The position numbers and the translations under genes are program-made. The notes below the pieces were generated by a model. That model saw nothing but the letters and a program-made list of their open reading frames with translations. It made no database searches and was not told the origin of the DNA. Positions 35,490 through 46,121 of a DNA stretch of 64,000 nt are shown here, piece after piece. The DNA lies in NCBI GenBank assembly GCA_003550325.1, contig QKWP01000669.1, forward strand, positions 62,001 to 126,000, read 5' to 3'. This DNA is from Gigaspora rosea (Eukaryota; Glomeromycota; Glomeromycetes; Diversisporales; Gigasporaceae). The first letter of the stretch is position 1. Every line of letters begins with the position of its first letter.

Positions 35490-37116
35490 AATAGAAGATT
35501 TGCAATAGAGGTGATATTAATAATATGATGGAATGGTATTATGAATCAATCGTTGAAATTAAATAGAAGATTTAACTAGATTGCTAGAAATTTGACCAGA
35601 TAATATGATAACTTTAAGGTATAGAAGTGAAATTAATTATAAGATTAAAAGGTATAACGAATCAATCGCTAACTTGGAAAAATTATTATATTTAAAATTA
35701 TTAAATAGATGGATGAAGCATCTGAAGATTTAACTAGATTGCTAGAAATTGAACCTGATAATAAAGGTATAGAAGTGAGATTAATTATATGATGAAAAGG
35801 TATAACGAATCAATCGTTAACTTCGAGAATTTTATTGTTATTTTAAATTATTAAATAGATAGATGACGCATCCGAATATTTACTAGATTGCTAGAAATTA
35901 AACCAGATAATACGATAGCTTTAAGGTATAGAAGTGAAATTAATTATATGATAAAAAGGTATGACGAATCAATCGCTAACTTGGAGAAATTATTGTTATT
36001 TTTAATTATTAAATAGATTTAACTAGATTGTGATAACTTTAAGGTATAGAAGTGAAATTAATTATAAGATGAAAAGATATAATGAATCAATCGCTAACTT
36101 GGGAGAAATTATTATATATTAAATTATTAAATAAATAGATGACGCATCTGAAGATTTAACTAGATTGCAAGAAATTGAACCAGATAATACGATAGCTTTA
36201 AGGTATAGAAGTGAAATTAATGATATGATGAAAAGGTATAACAAATCAATCGCTAACTTAGAGAAATTGTTATTTTAAATCATTAAATAGATAGATGACT
36301 CATCCGAAGATTTAACTAGATTGCTAGAAATTGAACCAGATAATATGAACTTTAAGGTATAGAAGTGAAATTAATTATATGATGAAGAGGTATAATGAAT
36401 CGATCGCTAATTTGGAGAAATAATTATATTTTAGATTGATGAAGCATCCGAAAATTTAACTAGATTGCTAGAAATTGAACCAGATAATACGATAACTTAA
36501 GGTATAGAAGTGAAATTAATTATATGATGAAAAGATATAACGAATCAATTGCTAACTTGGAGAAATTATTGCTATTTTAAATTATTAAATAGATAGATGA
36601 AGCATCCGAAGATTTAACTAGATTGCTAGAAATTGAACCAGATAATACGATAGCTTTAAGGTATAGAAGCGATATTAATTATATGATGAAAAGGTATAAC
36701 GAATCAATCGTTAACTTCGAGAAATTATTGTTATTTTAAATTATTAAATAGATTGATGACACATCCGAAGATTTAACTAGATTGCTAAAAATTGAACCAG
36801 ATAATACGATAACTTTAAGGTATAGAAACGAATTAATTATATGATGAAAAGGTATAACGAATCAATCGCTAACTTAAAGAAATTATTGTTATTTTAAATT
36901 ATTAAATAGATAGATGACGCATCTGAAGATTTAACTAAATTGCTAGAAATTTAACCAGATAATACGTAACTTTAAGGTATATAATGAAATTAATTATATG
37001 ATGAAAAGATATAACGAAACAATCGCTAACTTGGATATTTTAAATTATTAAATAGACAGATGACGCATCCGGAAATTTAACTAGATTGCTAGAAATTGAA
37101 CCAGATAATAATGAAA
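35490..37116 (+). repeat. Satellite of about ten units derived from a TPR-coding segment
   Basis: Units of about 145-165 bp. In one frame each unit reads approximately DDASEDLTRLLEIEPDNT, then IALRYRSEINYMMKRYNESI, then ANLEKLL. This is a tetratricopeptide repeat with its usual helix A/B spacing. Unit starts lie near 35,713, 35,863, 36,129, 36,293, 36,437, 36,595, 36,752, 36,912 and 37,060, with partial units before. Most units share the same spacer (TTATTTTAAATTATTAAATAG), which puts TAA and TAG in frame. Shared stops mean the amplification happened after the segment had ceased to code. The array ends about 120 bp before a Helitron 3' terminus, so it is probably Helitron cargo. Confidence 0.8.
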
Positions 37117-37234
37117 AGATATAAGGGTAGCCCAATTTAGAGTAAGAGTTAATTTAACTATTCTATTAATATCATTTAACTCATGATTAATGAAAAATTA
37201 CAGATTCCTGATCAAGCTCAAAATTTTTACGATT

Positions 37235-37265
37235 CCCGTGGCGGAGCCACGGGTCGGACGCTAGT
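37235..37265 (+). mobile_element. Helitron 3' terminus
   Basis: A perfect hairpin CCCGTGGC-GGA-GCCACGGG (37,235-37,253) is followed after 7 bases by CTAG and then T (37,261-37,265), the classic Helitron 3' end (GC-rich hairpin, CTRR, insertion before T). Orientation is plus, so the element body lies upstream and would include the TPR-derived satellite. The 5' TC end was not identified, and no Rep/helicase is present. Confidence 0.75.
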
Positions 37266-37269
37266 TTTT

Positions 37270-37386
37270 ATAATATCTGGTGAATCCATCCAACAGCTTT
37301 TATACACGATTTGACTAATATTTACCTACTAAGGAAAATCGTAATATAAAAGCTATTCGACTAAAGTGGATTCGCCAGATATTATT
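37270..37386. mobile_element. Small inverted-repeat element, about 117 bp
   Basis: TAATATCTGGTGAATCCA at left and the complement of TGGATTCGCCAGATATTA at right, plus inner complementary AGCTTTTATA segments. It directly abuts the Helitron end. Confidence 0.65.
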
Positions 37387-37569
37387 AGGAAAGGCACAAA
37401 ATTCACTAAACTTTGTTATTCATTTAGTAGCACAAATGAGCAACCCGGTAATCTTGCACAAAAACTATTGCAAACTATATAAAAAGAATTTCTATGAATT
37501 GTGTAAAATGTCGGAATCGATTTGCTAATTTGGCGGTCTCCTCTCGCTAGGGAACTAGTAAAGCATGAA

Positions 37570-37690
37570 ACAAATTTACAAGGACCGGTTAAGGACCGGT
37601 CCATGTATCGGTCCCACAGTTCTTAACTGTCTCAGGTCCCAGGACCAGTCCGGACCGGTCTTTTGCAGGACCGATGCAACCCATGTTGAG
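37570..37690. repeat. GGACCGGTCC-word cluster
   Basis: GGACCGGT/ACCGGTCC/GGTCCCAGGACC words in both senses over 120 bp, like the word-built ends at 20-22 kb and 50 kb. A second end was not found. Confidence 0.45.
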
Positions 37691-37887
37691 CTGCTGATTT
37701 GCAATTGTCACAATTCGAAATTGTGACATTAGAAGATTCAAATTTCCCGATTAGTTTGTAGATAGATCTCTTTATTTAGTATAAATAACTTTCATTTCTA
37801 TTTTTGTATAATTCATTAAATGTTAGTCAAAATTTCATTTAAACTTGATGATTGACATATCATCACCCCTTTTTTGTAAAATCTTCA

Positions 37888-38560
37888 TAGTAAAATGACG
37901 CTCAAATGACTAATGACCTTAAAATGATCTTTCATTATGGTCATTCAAATTTTGGGTCATTTGCGGCCATTTGCAAATGACCCGTGACCAAATGACACCG
38001 TCATTCCTGTGCTTTGGTCATTTGGATCATTATGCATAATCGATTAATTATATAACACAAAATATAACGTATGTGTCCGAAAATAAGCTAAGCAAAAAGT
38101 TACACAAAAATTGGGGCAGCATATTTCGGGTCAAAGACGTTTTTAAATTTTTGACCAAAAGAGGGGTAGCTTATTTTAGGTAGTTTCCTATTTTTGGACA
38201 CATACAGTATATTGTGCAATTTTGTGTGAAGCAAGTGACAGAAATTCATTTTAATGAATTTTCTTATTAATTATTTATCTTGCAAAGTATGATTAGTTAA
38301 ATAAGAGCAATTACTAACATCTAGATCAATTAATTGGTGAGTCTAACTGATAACTAAATCTGCATCTTAGCAGCCAATTGGTTCAAAGAAAGCCATACAG
38401 TACATACATATATCATAATTATAAATAATTAGTTTTTTAGTACTTAATTTTGATTGGCTAAAAATACAGTAGATTAGTAAACAAATATCAAATGATATTC
38501 TAAGTCATTTAAAGCCCCAAAGTGACTAATGACTAGTCACTATAGTTCATGTCACCTATA
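37888..38560. mobile_element. Degenerate GGTCATTTG-word element
   Basis: 37,895-38,035 and 38,500-38,560 contain CAAATGAC/GTCATTTG/TGACTAATGAC words in both senses, as in the hAT-like element at 24,214. The tips are unclear and no target duplication is convincing. A MITE (38,069-38,205) sits inside. Confidence 0.35.
38069..38205. mobile_element. MITE with GTATGTGTCC TIRs, 137 bp
   Basis: GTATGTGTCCGAAAATAAGC at left and the complement of CTATTTTTGGACACATAC at right. Inner 'ataagctaagc'/'gtagcttat' also pair. Non-coding. Confidence 0.75.
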
Positions 38561-38786
38561 CTCATCAAAAAATGTAAATTATTCCAAAATTTTTATCAGA
38601 TTTAGTTATGTGTCTTGGTTATCATTGGTCAAAAATTCATACCATCTAAAAAAATATTTATATTTAGTCTGAAATTTGAGAAATTGATTAACTTTAACCT
38701 TTAATACTTCACAAAATAACAAATTACAAAAAAAAAAAATAAACTATAAATTTGAAATTTATAGTTTATATATAGAACTGGACTAG

Positions 38787-38984
38787 ACGGTGCCCATGCA
38801 CATTGTGACCCCTATTTTGATATTTCAAAATTTTACTAGGGTAACCCCTATTGCACTTTTAACAAAAAATAATCTTCTCGCAATTCTGTACTAACTTGAC
38901 CCTAATTCTAACCCTAACACTAATTCTAGACAAAATTAATTATTAGTACATTAGGGGCACAAAATGCACAGGGCATTATTTAGA
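38787..38984. mobile_element. MITE with GTGCCC...TGACCCCTA TIRs
   Basis: GGTGCCCATGCACATTGTGA at left, and the complement of the right end, AATGCCCTGTGCATTTTGTG, both then CCCCTA. About 198 bp, non-coding; it contains ACCCTAATTCTAACCCTAAC. Confidence 0.7.
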
Positions 38985-39012
38985 TTTTTACTTTTTAATA
39001 AAAATATAGTTT

Positions 39013-40259
39013 TTAATTTACCTTATATGTTAATATTGTTTTATTATTCTCAAATAAATCTTTTAATAATTCAATATTATAGCCTGGTCTAATTTTTTGT
39101 ACTCTATAATATTTTTTACCTGGATGCCATTTATTACAACCAATAAAGGGCTTTATAATTTCTACTTCACTGTTTGAAGAACTTTTTTGAATAATATATT
39201 TTTCATTGGAAGTATTTTCATTATGACTTTTATTTCTCAAAATATTATAATATTGATTTCCTTTGCATGTATAATTATTATAAGGGCAATTTGATTTAAT
39301 TGATGCAAGATATTCTTTATAAAAATATTAAATTAATAAACAAAAGATTATAATTAAATTTTAAACAATTACTGTCGGCCCTCTCAGAACTGGTATACAT
39401 GGTGGACGGGTTTAGTATCGTTTTGAGAGGGTAATCAGATTTGACAATATCATGTGAAATGCGAATATGCATTGACCAATCAAATTGCAAGATTGAACAA
39501 TTTTCAGGGCCTTATTGGAGCGCAAAACAGAATTACTTGTGACCTCGAAGACCTGTGAACTGTTTAATCACGTTATATTGTGGACAGAAAAATCCTAAGA
39601 TCAATATTCTAATCACATGAATGAACCCATCTGTATTAATTTATGCGATTTGATTGGATGCATGCAGGTGACTCTATCCAAAAATCAGAAATTTATACAT
39701 AAAGGTTATCGAATATTGGAAATGGCAGGTTATTGGTTATTACTTATGGAACGGGTATAGTAGATTGATTTTTAACCAATTTTGGCAGGTTATTAGTTTT
39801 GACAGGATTGGTTTTAAAAGGGCCGACTGTATAATTAAATTTTAAAAAAATAATAAATAAAATTTAAATTTTATTACCCAATTGTATTAATTTTAATTTG
39901 ATCTTTTTCATTTGTCAAATTATTATTATTATGAAGAATTAAATCAGTATCAGATTTACATTAGTAAGTGGAATTATTGCTATATCCATATTAGCTATTT
40001 CACAACTTTTATTCCTCTACAAGTTTTTATAGTTTCATGACAATCAACTTCTAAAAAAGGGCAAAATACTTTGCAATGTAATCCTTTAGGTTCATCTACT
40101 AAATATTGAATCTAAAATTAAAATATAAAATTTTAATTAAAATCATTTAATTTAAATAAAAAAAATTAATAAATAAAATAAAATAATAATAAAATAACTT
40201 ACATCTTTAAATAAAGAAGATAAATTATCCTATTTTTCAATACAAAAAATATAAGCAAT
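39013..40259 (-). pseudogene. Conserved-looking host gene of unknown function, 3' part, split by Plavaka
   Basis: Minus-strand exons can be read. The first begins next to the Plavaka end: IAYIFCIEK, TAG, DNLSSLFKD. The next, after GTAAGT...TTTTAG, reads IQYLVDEPKGLHCKVFCPFL, then EVDCHETIKTCRGIK. After a one-base frame change it reads CEIANMDIAIIP. After an intron holding a MITE (39,371-39,830) it reads EYLASIKSNCPYNNYTCKGN, and later FIGCNKWHPGKKYYRVQKIR and PGYNIELLKDLF up to a GT at the end. Paired CxxxC-type positions (CKVFC, CPYNNYTC, GCNKW) suggest a small zinc-binding module. I believe similar proteins occur in Glomeromycotina, but no function is known to me. The in-frame TAG, the frame change and the 9-kb insertion mark it as broken. 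Confidence 0.6.
39371..39830. mobile_element. MITE with ACTGTCGGCCCT TIRs, in an intron
   Basis: ACTGTCGGCCCTCTCAGAAC at left and the complement of AAAAGGGCCGACTGT at right. The host intron sequence TATAATTAAATTTTAAA occurs on both sides (about 39,350 and 39,830), as a duplication of the target would. About 460 bp, non-coding. Confidence 0.7.
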
Positions 40260-41140
40260 CACTGGTCGAAATTTTTTAATATGATAGGCCGATATTGAGA
40301 AGATTATAGGCAATATATAACAAACCAAACATTATAAAATCAGGTAAAAGATATTCGGCTAATTAATATAACTATATAAATATCTGCCATCCGATATCTT
40401 GTTGACATATTAATTTTTTAAAATATAAACCAAAAAAAGGCTGATATTATTAAGGTTGATATAACAACTAAATATCGGCTTACGATATAAACTGATATTC
40501 TAATGAACAACTACATTATAAGAAGATATAATACTGAGTAGTTAAACTGCTAATTATAATCAAAATTTATGCCGATATTTTATTATTTTACGTTGATATA
40601 TAACGATAAATTAGTGATATTATATACTTCTTAATGATATATTACCGATTCTATTAATTTATTTTTTTAAACTAAATTTAAGCCGATATTTGGTTGATTG
40701 ATTTATTTTTCTATTTTCGTTTTCTGATATATTTCTGATTATACACATTAATAGAAGATATTTTACTGATTTTATTAATTATCTCTATTAATCTTTAATT
40801 TAGACAGATGGGCAATGATATATAACGATATTTTTATGATATTATATATTATGCAAAGATATTTAACAGATTCTATTAATTTATTTTTTTAAACTAAATT
40901 TAAGCCGATATTTGGTTGATTGATTTATTTTTCTATTTTCGTTTTCTGATATATTTCTGATTATATACATTAATAGAAGATATTTTACTGATTTTAGTAA
41001 TCGACCAGTTTATAAAAATAGGACGTAATTCGGTTATTTACTCATAATAAATTATTTTGATAATATATGATTTATACAAATATTTATTAATAATATGTTA
41101 TATATTTATTAATTATATATTAATCAATAAACTATCGGTC
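40260..41140. repeat. Left subterminal region with GCCGATAT words
   Basis: GCCGATATT, CCGATATC, AATATCGGC, ACTGATATT and similar words occur more than a dozen times in both senses. One segment of about 110 bp (TTAAGCCGATATTTGGTTG...) occurs twice, at 40,680 and 40,900. Such clusters are the usual binding sites of CACTA-type accessory proteins (inference). Confidence 0.7.
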
Positions 41141-41143
41141 TAA

Positions 41144-43231
41144 TTATATATTAAATCGTTTATTTGTAGGAATTACTACTAATATTTTTTGTACATTATT
41201 ACCAGATTGAAATCTATACGAAGAAGGGATAAATCGTCCTAATATCCTCTGTATGGGAAGTATACAATCTCTTGCTTCTTCATAAAATTTTTCTCGCCAA
41301 ATTTCTATATCACAACGTGTATCATTATTCGACTGTAATGATAAGAAAAATCGTTTTGAGGAATGTGGCATATACCATCGGACATAAGCTAGATGGTGCG
41401 TTTCATTATTAAATTTATGTTGAAAAAAGTATTGTATTTGTCCAGGATATATATCTTGAGAATTGTCACGATAAGCAAGGAACTTTGCTCTAATATATGA
41501 TCGACTTCTATATCTAACGGCATTCTTCGATCCATATATTTCTGCTCCTATTTTTAATCTTCCAAATTGTGTAATTACTCGATCGATTGATGGTGCCATC
41601 ATATCATCTGGATCGAAATTATATAGTGTAGAATAATATTCTCCTAAAATTTGATAAATATTATCGGGAAGATTTACATTCTCGTTTCTTGGTCTAAGCA
41701 TTTCTCCAGGATATCTTTCTGTTCCCATGATATCACTACCAATAGTTATTTTATCTGCCATATCCAGATATGCTATTAAATCCTCACTTTCAAAATTTTC
41801 TGTCATCTTCAAACTTCCACGCACTTTTTTATCTAAAAGTGGAAGAATTTTGTCAAATAGTAATTCAGTTTCGTCATTATTGACCGAATTTATTCTATAT
41901 TCTACTTGCGCATTTTTCATTAAAATGCGCATAAGTTCAGGTTCAATGGATCGATTACTAGTTGGATAAGATCCTAACAAACCATTCATCCTTTCGAAAG
42001 AATAGCACCAATATGCATATGGCGGACCATAATCTAGGCAACATTGTTTAATGTGAAGCGACAAGTGAATATTGGATGTTATCAGATGTGGGCCATAATT
42101 TTGTTGAATTAACTTTGCCATGTTTATTAGCCGATTATGTGCTTCGTCTATGTCACTTTGCCTGACTATTCGGCTTACTAATGAATTGCATGCACAGACA
42201 AAATTAAAAATAATTTCTTTATCTCCATGTGATAGCAAATCCCACATGCACGGTATAGCATACACTTGATAAAATATTCTCCACTGATCTGCAGTAAATC
42301 GACTAAATCCTTCTGCTCCACGTGCGACTTTTGATGGAATACGACCTATATCTGATGGAATTTTAACGTTCGACATACGTTGTTCAATTATTGAAAGTTG
42401 TTTATTATTAAGTTTATTATGATCTAATAAGCACTGCTTCATTATCCACTTGCCGATACCTAAAAATAGGCAATGCATTGGATCAACTACCATAAATTTA
42501 ACTGGATCAAAATAATTTAGCCGATATAGTTCTGACCATCTTACTCCCGTTTCTGAAACATGCTCATCACGTTCTTGTTTATTTGTACAAAGTAACCATT
42601 GATTTGCTGCACTAAAATATTGTGAAATATCTACTGGTTTGAACCATTCATCCATACTTTCAAAACCACCGTAGTGATTTCTTTTGGTTTCACGATCATA
42701 TGTTGCACGTTTTGGACAACGATGGCATTTTACTAAATAACTTGCATGACCGCATATTTTTCTTGAAGCAGGAACATCATTAGCCGATAAAATAAGTGCA
42801 GCGTATATCTTGCGTCCTTCTTTATATTCAAATGTTGATGGTAATTCTATACCGGAAGAAAATTCAATTAACTCGTCGACGATTGGAGCAAGATAATGAT
42901 TTATTTGATGTTTACTAGGCTCATTTGGACCAGGGATGATACCTAATGTTAAAATATTGTTTGGTTTGAATCGTTCTTCACGTGGTAAATTACATAAAAC
43001 TCCATAAATTACCCCAGTGCTATGAATTGTATAATCGAATGGTTGAAACCAGTCGATATTCATAGCTAAGCCGATATGGCTATCAAGTGTATCATTTGTA
43101 AAAAATGGCGTAGGATCATCAGGATTTATAGCGAAATTTTTCCAGATATTACCCTCGTATATGTCTGAGAAAATTCCATTTGGGACATTTCTATTTCTAG
43201 AATGCCGTAACATCACCTCAAATCCTGGCCG
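41144..43231 (-). CDS. Plavaka transposase, catalytic part
   Basis: About 695 codons follow the TAG at 43,232-43,234 in the same frame as the upstream ORF, starting RPGFEVMLRHSRNRNVPNG. Plavaka hallmarks in order (numbered from the GTG at 43,216): IFSDIYEGNIWKNF, NIDWFQPF (D55), LGIIPGPNEPSKHQIN, SANDVPASRK (D147), a CxxC zinc knuckle CHRCP (164-167), DPMHCLFLGIGKW (D245, H248), and YSFERMNGLLG (E408). The two D's and the E fit the CMC-superfamily DDE arrangement. This RNase H-like enzyme cuts and pastes the element. Apart from the single TAG separating it from its N-terminal domain, no stop or frameshift is seen. It is probably translated as one 1,105-aa protein in an intact relative. Confidence 0.9.
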   Translation of the reverse strand, partial: RPGFEVMLRHSRNRNVPNGIFSDIYEGNIWKNFAINPDDPTPFFTNDTLDSHIGLAMNIDWFQPFDYTIHSTGVIYGVLCNLPREERFKPNNILTLGIIPGPNEPSKHQINHYLAPIVDELIEFSSGIELPSTFEYKEGRKIYAALILSANDVPASRKICGHASYLVKCHRCPKRATYDRETKRNHYGGFESMDEWFKPVDISQYFSAANQWLLCTNKQERDEHVSETGVRWSELYRLNYFDPVKFMVVDPMHCLFLGIGKWIMKQCLLDHNKLNNKQLSIIEQRMSNVKIPSDIGRIPSKVARGAEGFSRFTADQWRIFYQVYAIPCMWDLLSHGDKEIIFNFVCACNSLVSRIVRQSDIDEAHNRLINMAKLIQQNYGPHLITSNIHLSLHIKQCCLDYGPPYAYWCYSFERMNGLLGSYPTSNRSIEPELMRILMKNAQVEYRINSVNNDETELLFDKILPLLDKKVRGSLKMTENFESEDLIAYLDMADKITIGSDIMGTERYPGEMLRPRNENVNLPDNIYQILGEYYSTLYNFDPDDMMAPSIDRVITQFGRLKIGAEIYGSKNAVRYRSRSYIRAKFLAYRDNSQDIYPGQIQYFFQHKFNNETHHLAYVRWYMPHSSKRFFLSLQSNNDTRCDIEIWREKFYEEARDCILPIQRILGRFIPSSYRFQSGNNVQKILVVIPTNKRFNI

Positions 43232-44458
43232 CTAATACATCATATAAAGTTGCTGCTTTATACTTCCAACTGGGTAAAGCTTTAATGCTCGTAATAAAGT
43301 TCCTTCATTTGTTTTTATTATCTCTGCTAATGGTTCATTACATGCCGATCGTCGTGATTCTGATCTATGATTAGGATATTCAACATATGTACACATTTTG
43401 CATGCTGGTTGATTTTCCTCTGAATAATTTTTGACTTCTAATAGATCATAAAGTTTATGACACTTCGGGCATGCAACATATTTTTTATATTTAGTTAAGA
43501 TACCTAAAGACGATTTTGTTGTGGTCAGAGAAGTAGGAAACTTATCGGCTTCATTTATTTTGAAATGTACAAGTATAATTCGAAGAAATTTAATTAATGT
43601 TTCTGTACCAACATCGGATACATTGAAACGTTGCTGATATTTCATTATCCATACGATGATCCAATCATGCGAATTATCATCGAAAGTAAACGGTGGATCA
43701 AAAACTTCAGGATCGATTTCTGGCGGAATAAAATTAACAGGTTCACGGCTTGCTTGCGAAGATTCACTTGCAGAATCACTTGAAGAAGAACTACTTGAGG
43801 AAGAAGCATCATCAGGCTCTTCTTTCTGAATTATCATAATTTCATCATCATCTGATGGTTGATATATATCAAATGGCGATGATTCTTCTAAAGCTTCATC
43901 AATGTTCATCTCTTCATCATCGATGGGTGAAGGCATCCGAAATTTTGCTTTACCCGATTTTCTGGAGATTGGCGACTGTTCAATAAAATCATCTTCTAGA
44001 AATAAACTTATAGATTCAGTACTCGAGTTTGTATTATCATCTTCGTCACTGGCTGTACTATCTTCTTCGGAACTATTGTTATCCGATGCATTGTTATCCG
44101 AACCACTATCATCAGAATCACTGTTATCCGAACCACTATCGTCAGAATCATTGTTATCCGAACCATTATCATCAGAATCATTGTTATCCGAACCATTATC
44201 ATCAGAATCATCGTTATTTGAATCTTCACTTCCTGAACTAGCACGTTTTGGAAATTCTGGCAGTGGTTCTTCTCTATGTTTATACTTTACCGTGGACGAT
44301 TGCTTGGTGATCCTACTAGATTGACCAATTTCGGGTAAGGCCATATGGGATTGCTGTGTTCGTGGATCGACATATTTCCCTTGACATTTCGGGCACTTAC
44401 ATACTACTTTTTTTGTTTTGCGTACATATTTTCCTGAACTCTCTTCGGATGACGACAT
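43232..44458 (-). CDS. Plavaka transposase, N-terminal part
   Basis: Starts at ATG 44,458 (MSSSEESSGKYVRKTKKVVC); the 23 open codons upstream lack an ATG. It begins with a CxxC pair and H (CKCPKCQGKYVDPRTQQSHM), then a long acidic Ser/Asp/Asn region with 10-residue repeats (DSDDNGSDNN-like), a conserved block FDDNSHDWIIVWIMKYQQRF, and a second zinc ribbon (CPKCHKLYDL ... CKMC), followed by TLLRALKLYPVGSIKQQLY. This last block normally runs into the catalytic part. Here the codon after LYMMY is TAG, then RPGFE continues in the same frame. One base change (CAG to TAG would give Q) explains the break. Zinc ribbons are likely for DNA binding; the acidic stretch is unstructured. Confidence 0.85.
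   Translation of the reverse strand: MSSSEESSGKYVRKTKKVVCKCPKCQGKYVDPRTQQSHMALPEIGQSSRITKQSSTVKYKHREEPLPEFPKRASSGSEDSNNDDSDDNGSDNNDSDDNGSDNNDSDDSGSDNSDSDDSGSDNNASDNNSSEEDSTASDEDDNTNSSTESISLFLEDDFIEQSPISRKSGKAKFRMPSPIDDEEMNIDEALEESSPFDIYQPSDDDEIMIIQKEEPDDASSSSSSSSSDSASESSQASREPVNFIPPEIDPEVFDPPFTFDDNSHDWIIVWIMKYQQRFNVSDVGTETLIKFLRIILVHFKINEADKFPTSLTTTKSSLGILTKYKKYVACPKCHKLYDLLEVKNYSEENQPACKMCTYVEYPNHRSESRRSACNEPLAEIIKTNEGTLLRALKLYPVGSIKQQLYMMY
44090..44215 (-). repeat. 30-bp coding minisatellite in the transposase acidic region
   Basis: About four copies of a 30-bp unit (plus-strand word ATCAGAATCATTGTTATCCG) encode DSDDNGSDNN-type decapeptides. Frame-preserving length variation is expected between copies of the element. 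Confidence 0.85.
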
Positions 44459-46121
44459 TATTATTTTACTATTATGGTTTTTATATTGGGTAAAATGCGT
44501 ATTGATTTTTTTGCAAGATTTTTGCAAGAAAATTTATGCTGCAATCGACGTCTTAAATACTTTTTCGAAATAAATCGGCCCTATATATATAAACAATTCA
44601 AGAATTTATGCATATCATAGATTTAAATTACCGATCACTAATTAAATCATCGGAATTAATTTTCCTTGTAATATATAATACAGTATAAATAAAACATGGA
44701 AACGATTCATTCAATCAATTCTCTTCAGAACGCGTTTATTTTTTTCTTCCCGGAACACGTCAATTTCTTCTTTTTTTTTTAAAAAAAAAAAAAAAAAACA
44801 AATATCTTCGTACAACATTATAAAAAGCATTATACAAATATAGTAATATTATGAGTACAGAAAGACTATCGATGATACGCATAGAATTCTTCGAATATTA
44901 ACTGTTCACTAAATATCTTCTCAAGAGAAAAACAGTTGAAAAACTTAAAGGTTGCGTCAAGATAAACACGAAACATTTAACAAAGTAAACTTTTATATAC
45001 GAACAGTAGAAGATATAAGTAGAATTCTTAGAATACTTACAACTTAGACCGCATAAAGATTTCAAATGAAACAAAACTCTTCGGAAAGTTAAAGATAAAC
45101 GTGTTATAACCATAACAAGGAAAAATAAACTTAATCACAAGAGCCGATATTCTACAAAATGTATATACCAAGTTTTTCACTCATATCATTGCTATAATGA
45201 ACATATCTTCTCAAATGAAATCTTTTTTTTTTGAAAAAATAGTACCAATTTTCGATTATTTCGTCTAACTAAAACTATTCGCGTATCTTCCTAGAAAAAG
45301 GTAAAATTATTTTCCTTTGCGTATCTTCCTAGTCAAAAATTAATGCGTTTGTCTTTTACCTAAATATATTATAGAATTATACTACGTACGTATATAATGC
45401 ATGCAACATTAAAATTTTATCCGAATACGGAAAACAATGTCAAACATTTATAATCATGCATTAGAATGCAAACAATACCGAACCCTGATAATCATGTGAC
45501 AATCAGATTGGTGCATTGTCCAAGCGAAAGGTACATTATTTTAATGTAATCGTTATTTATTTAATGATATTTAAGTGATATTAATTTAATATATATATAA
45601 TGTTCAATTTTCTATTCGAGTACAGAAGAATTCCAAGGAATAATGCAGAATATGTGATAATTTGGTTATTGATAATTTCTTTCGCATATCTTCCTAATGA
45701 AGTAATTTTTTAAATGATATTATAACATTATATTTTAATTTATTTTTATTCGAGTACATAAGAACTTCAGATCGAGTAATTATTAAGTTCGTTCGTATAT
45801 CTTCCTAATGAAGTAATTTTTAAATGATATTATAGCGATATTAATATAATTTATTTTTAGCGAAAGGAAAATTAATATTATATGCAGCTTTATTAATAAA
45901 TTTTAATTATCAGGAGACATAAGACAAATAATACAGATAATAGAAGATAATTACCATATAGCTATCGAACATAAAAAGGATGGTATCTTTCCTAGAAAAT
46001 TTTGTTGTTGATTTCAATTCAATATCTCATCCTAAAATTACTTTTCGCAACTAAATCAATCCTCTTTCACCTTTTTTTTACCTTAAATTTTTTCTCATTA
46101 ATTTTTTCGATTTCAATATCA
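44459..46121. promoter_or_regulatory. Divergent intergenic region between the two Plavaka genes
   Basis: About 1.66 kb between the two start codons, so it must hold both promoters. The word CGTATCTTCCTA (with AGAAAAAGG or ATGAAGTAATTTTT after it) recurs at about 45,287, 45,319, 45,686 and 45,797. 'Cgagtacagaaga'-like and 'gaatacttac'-like words also repeat. No TATA box could be singled out in such AT-rich DNA. Confidence 0.5.

Noticed and set aside
35490-37116. A functional TPR gene with mini-introns
   Set aside because: The spacers are only about 25 nt, and removing any GT-AG piece I can see leaves a stop or a shifted frame.
43902-44324. 140-codon plus-strand ORF, Ser/Leu/Pro-rich
   Set aside because: It is the antisense shadow of the acidic repeat region of the Plavaka transposase.
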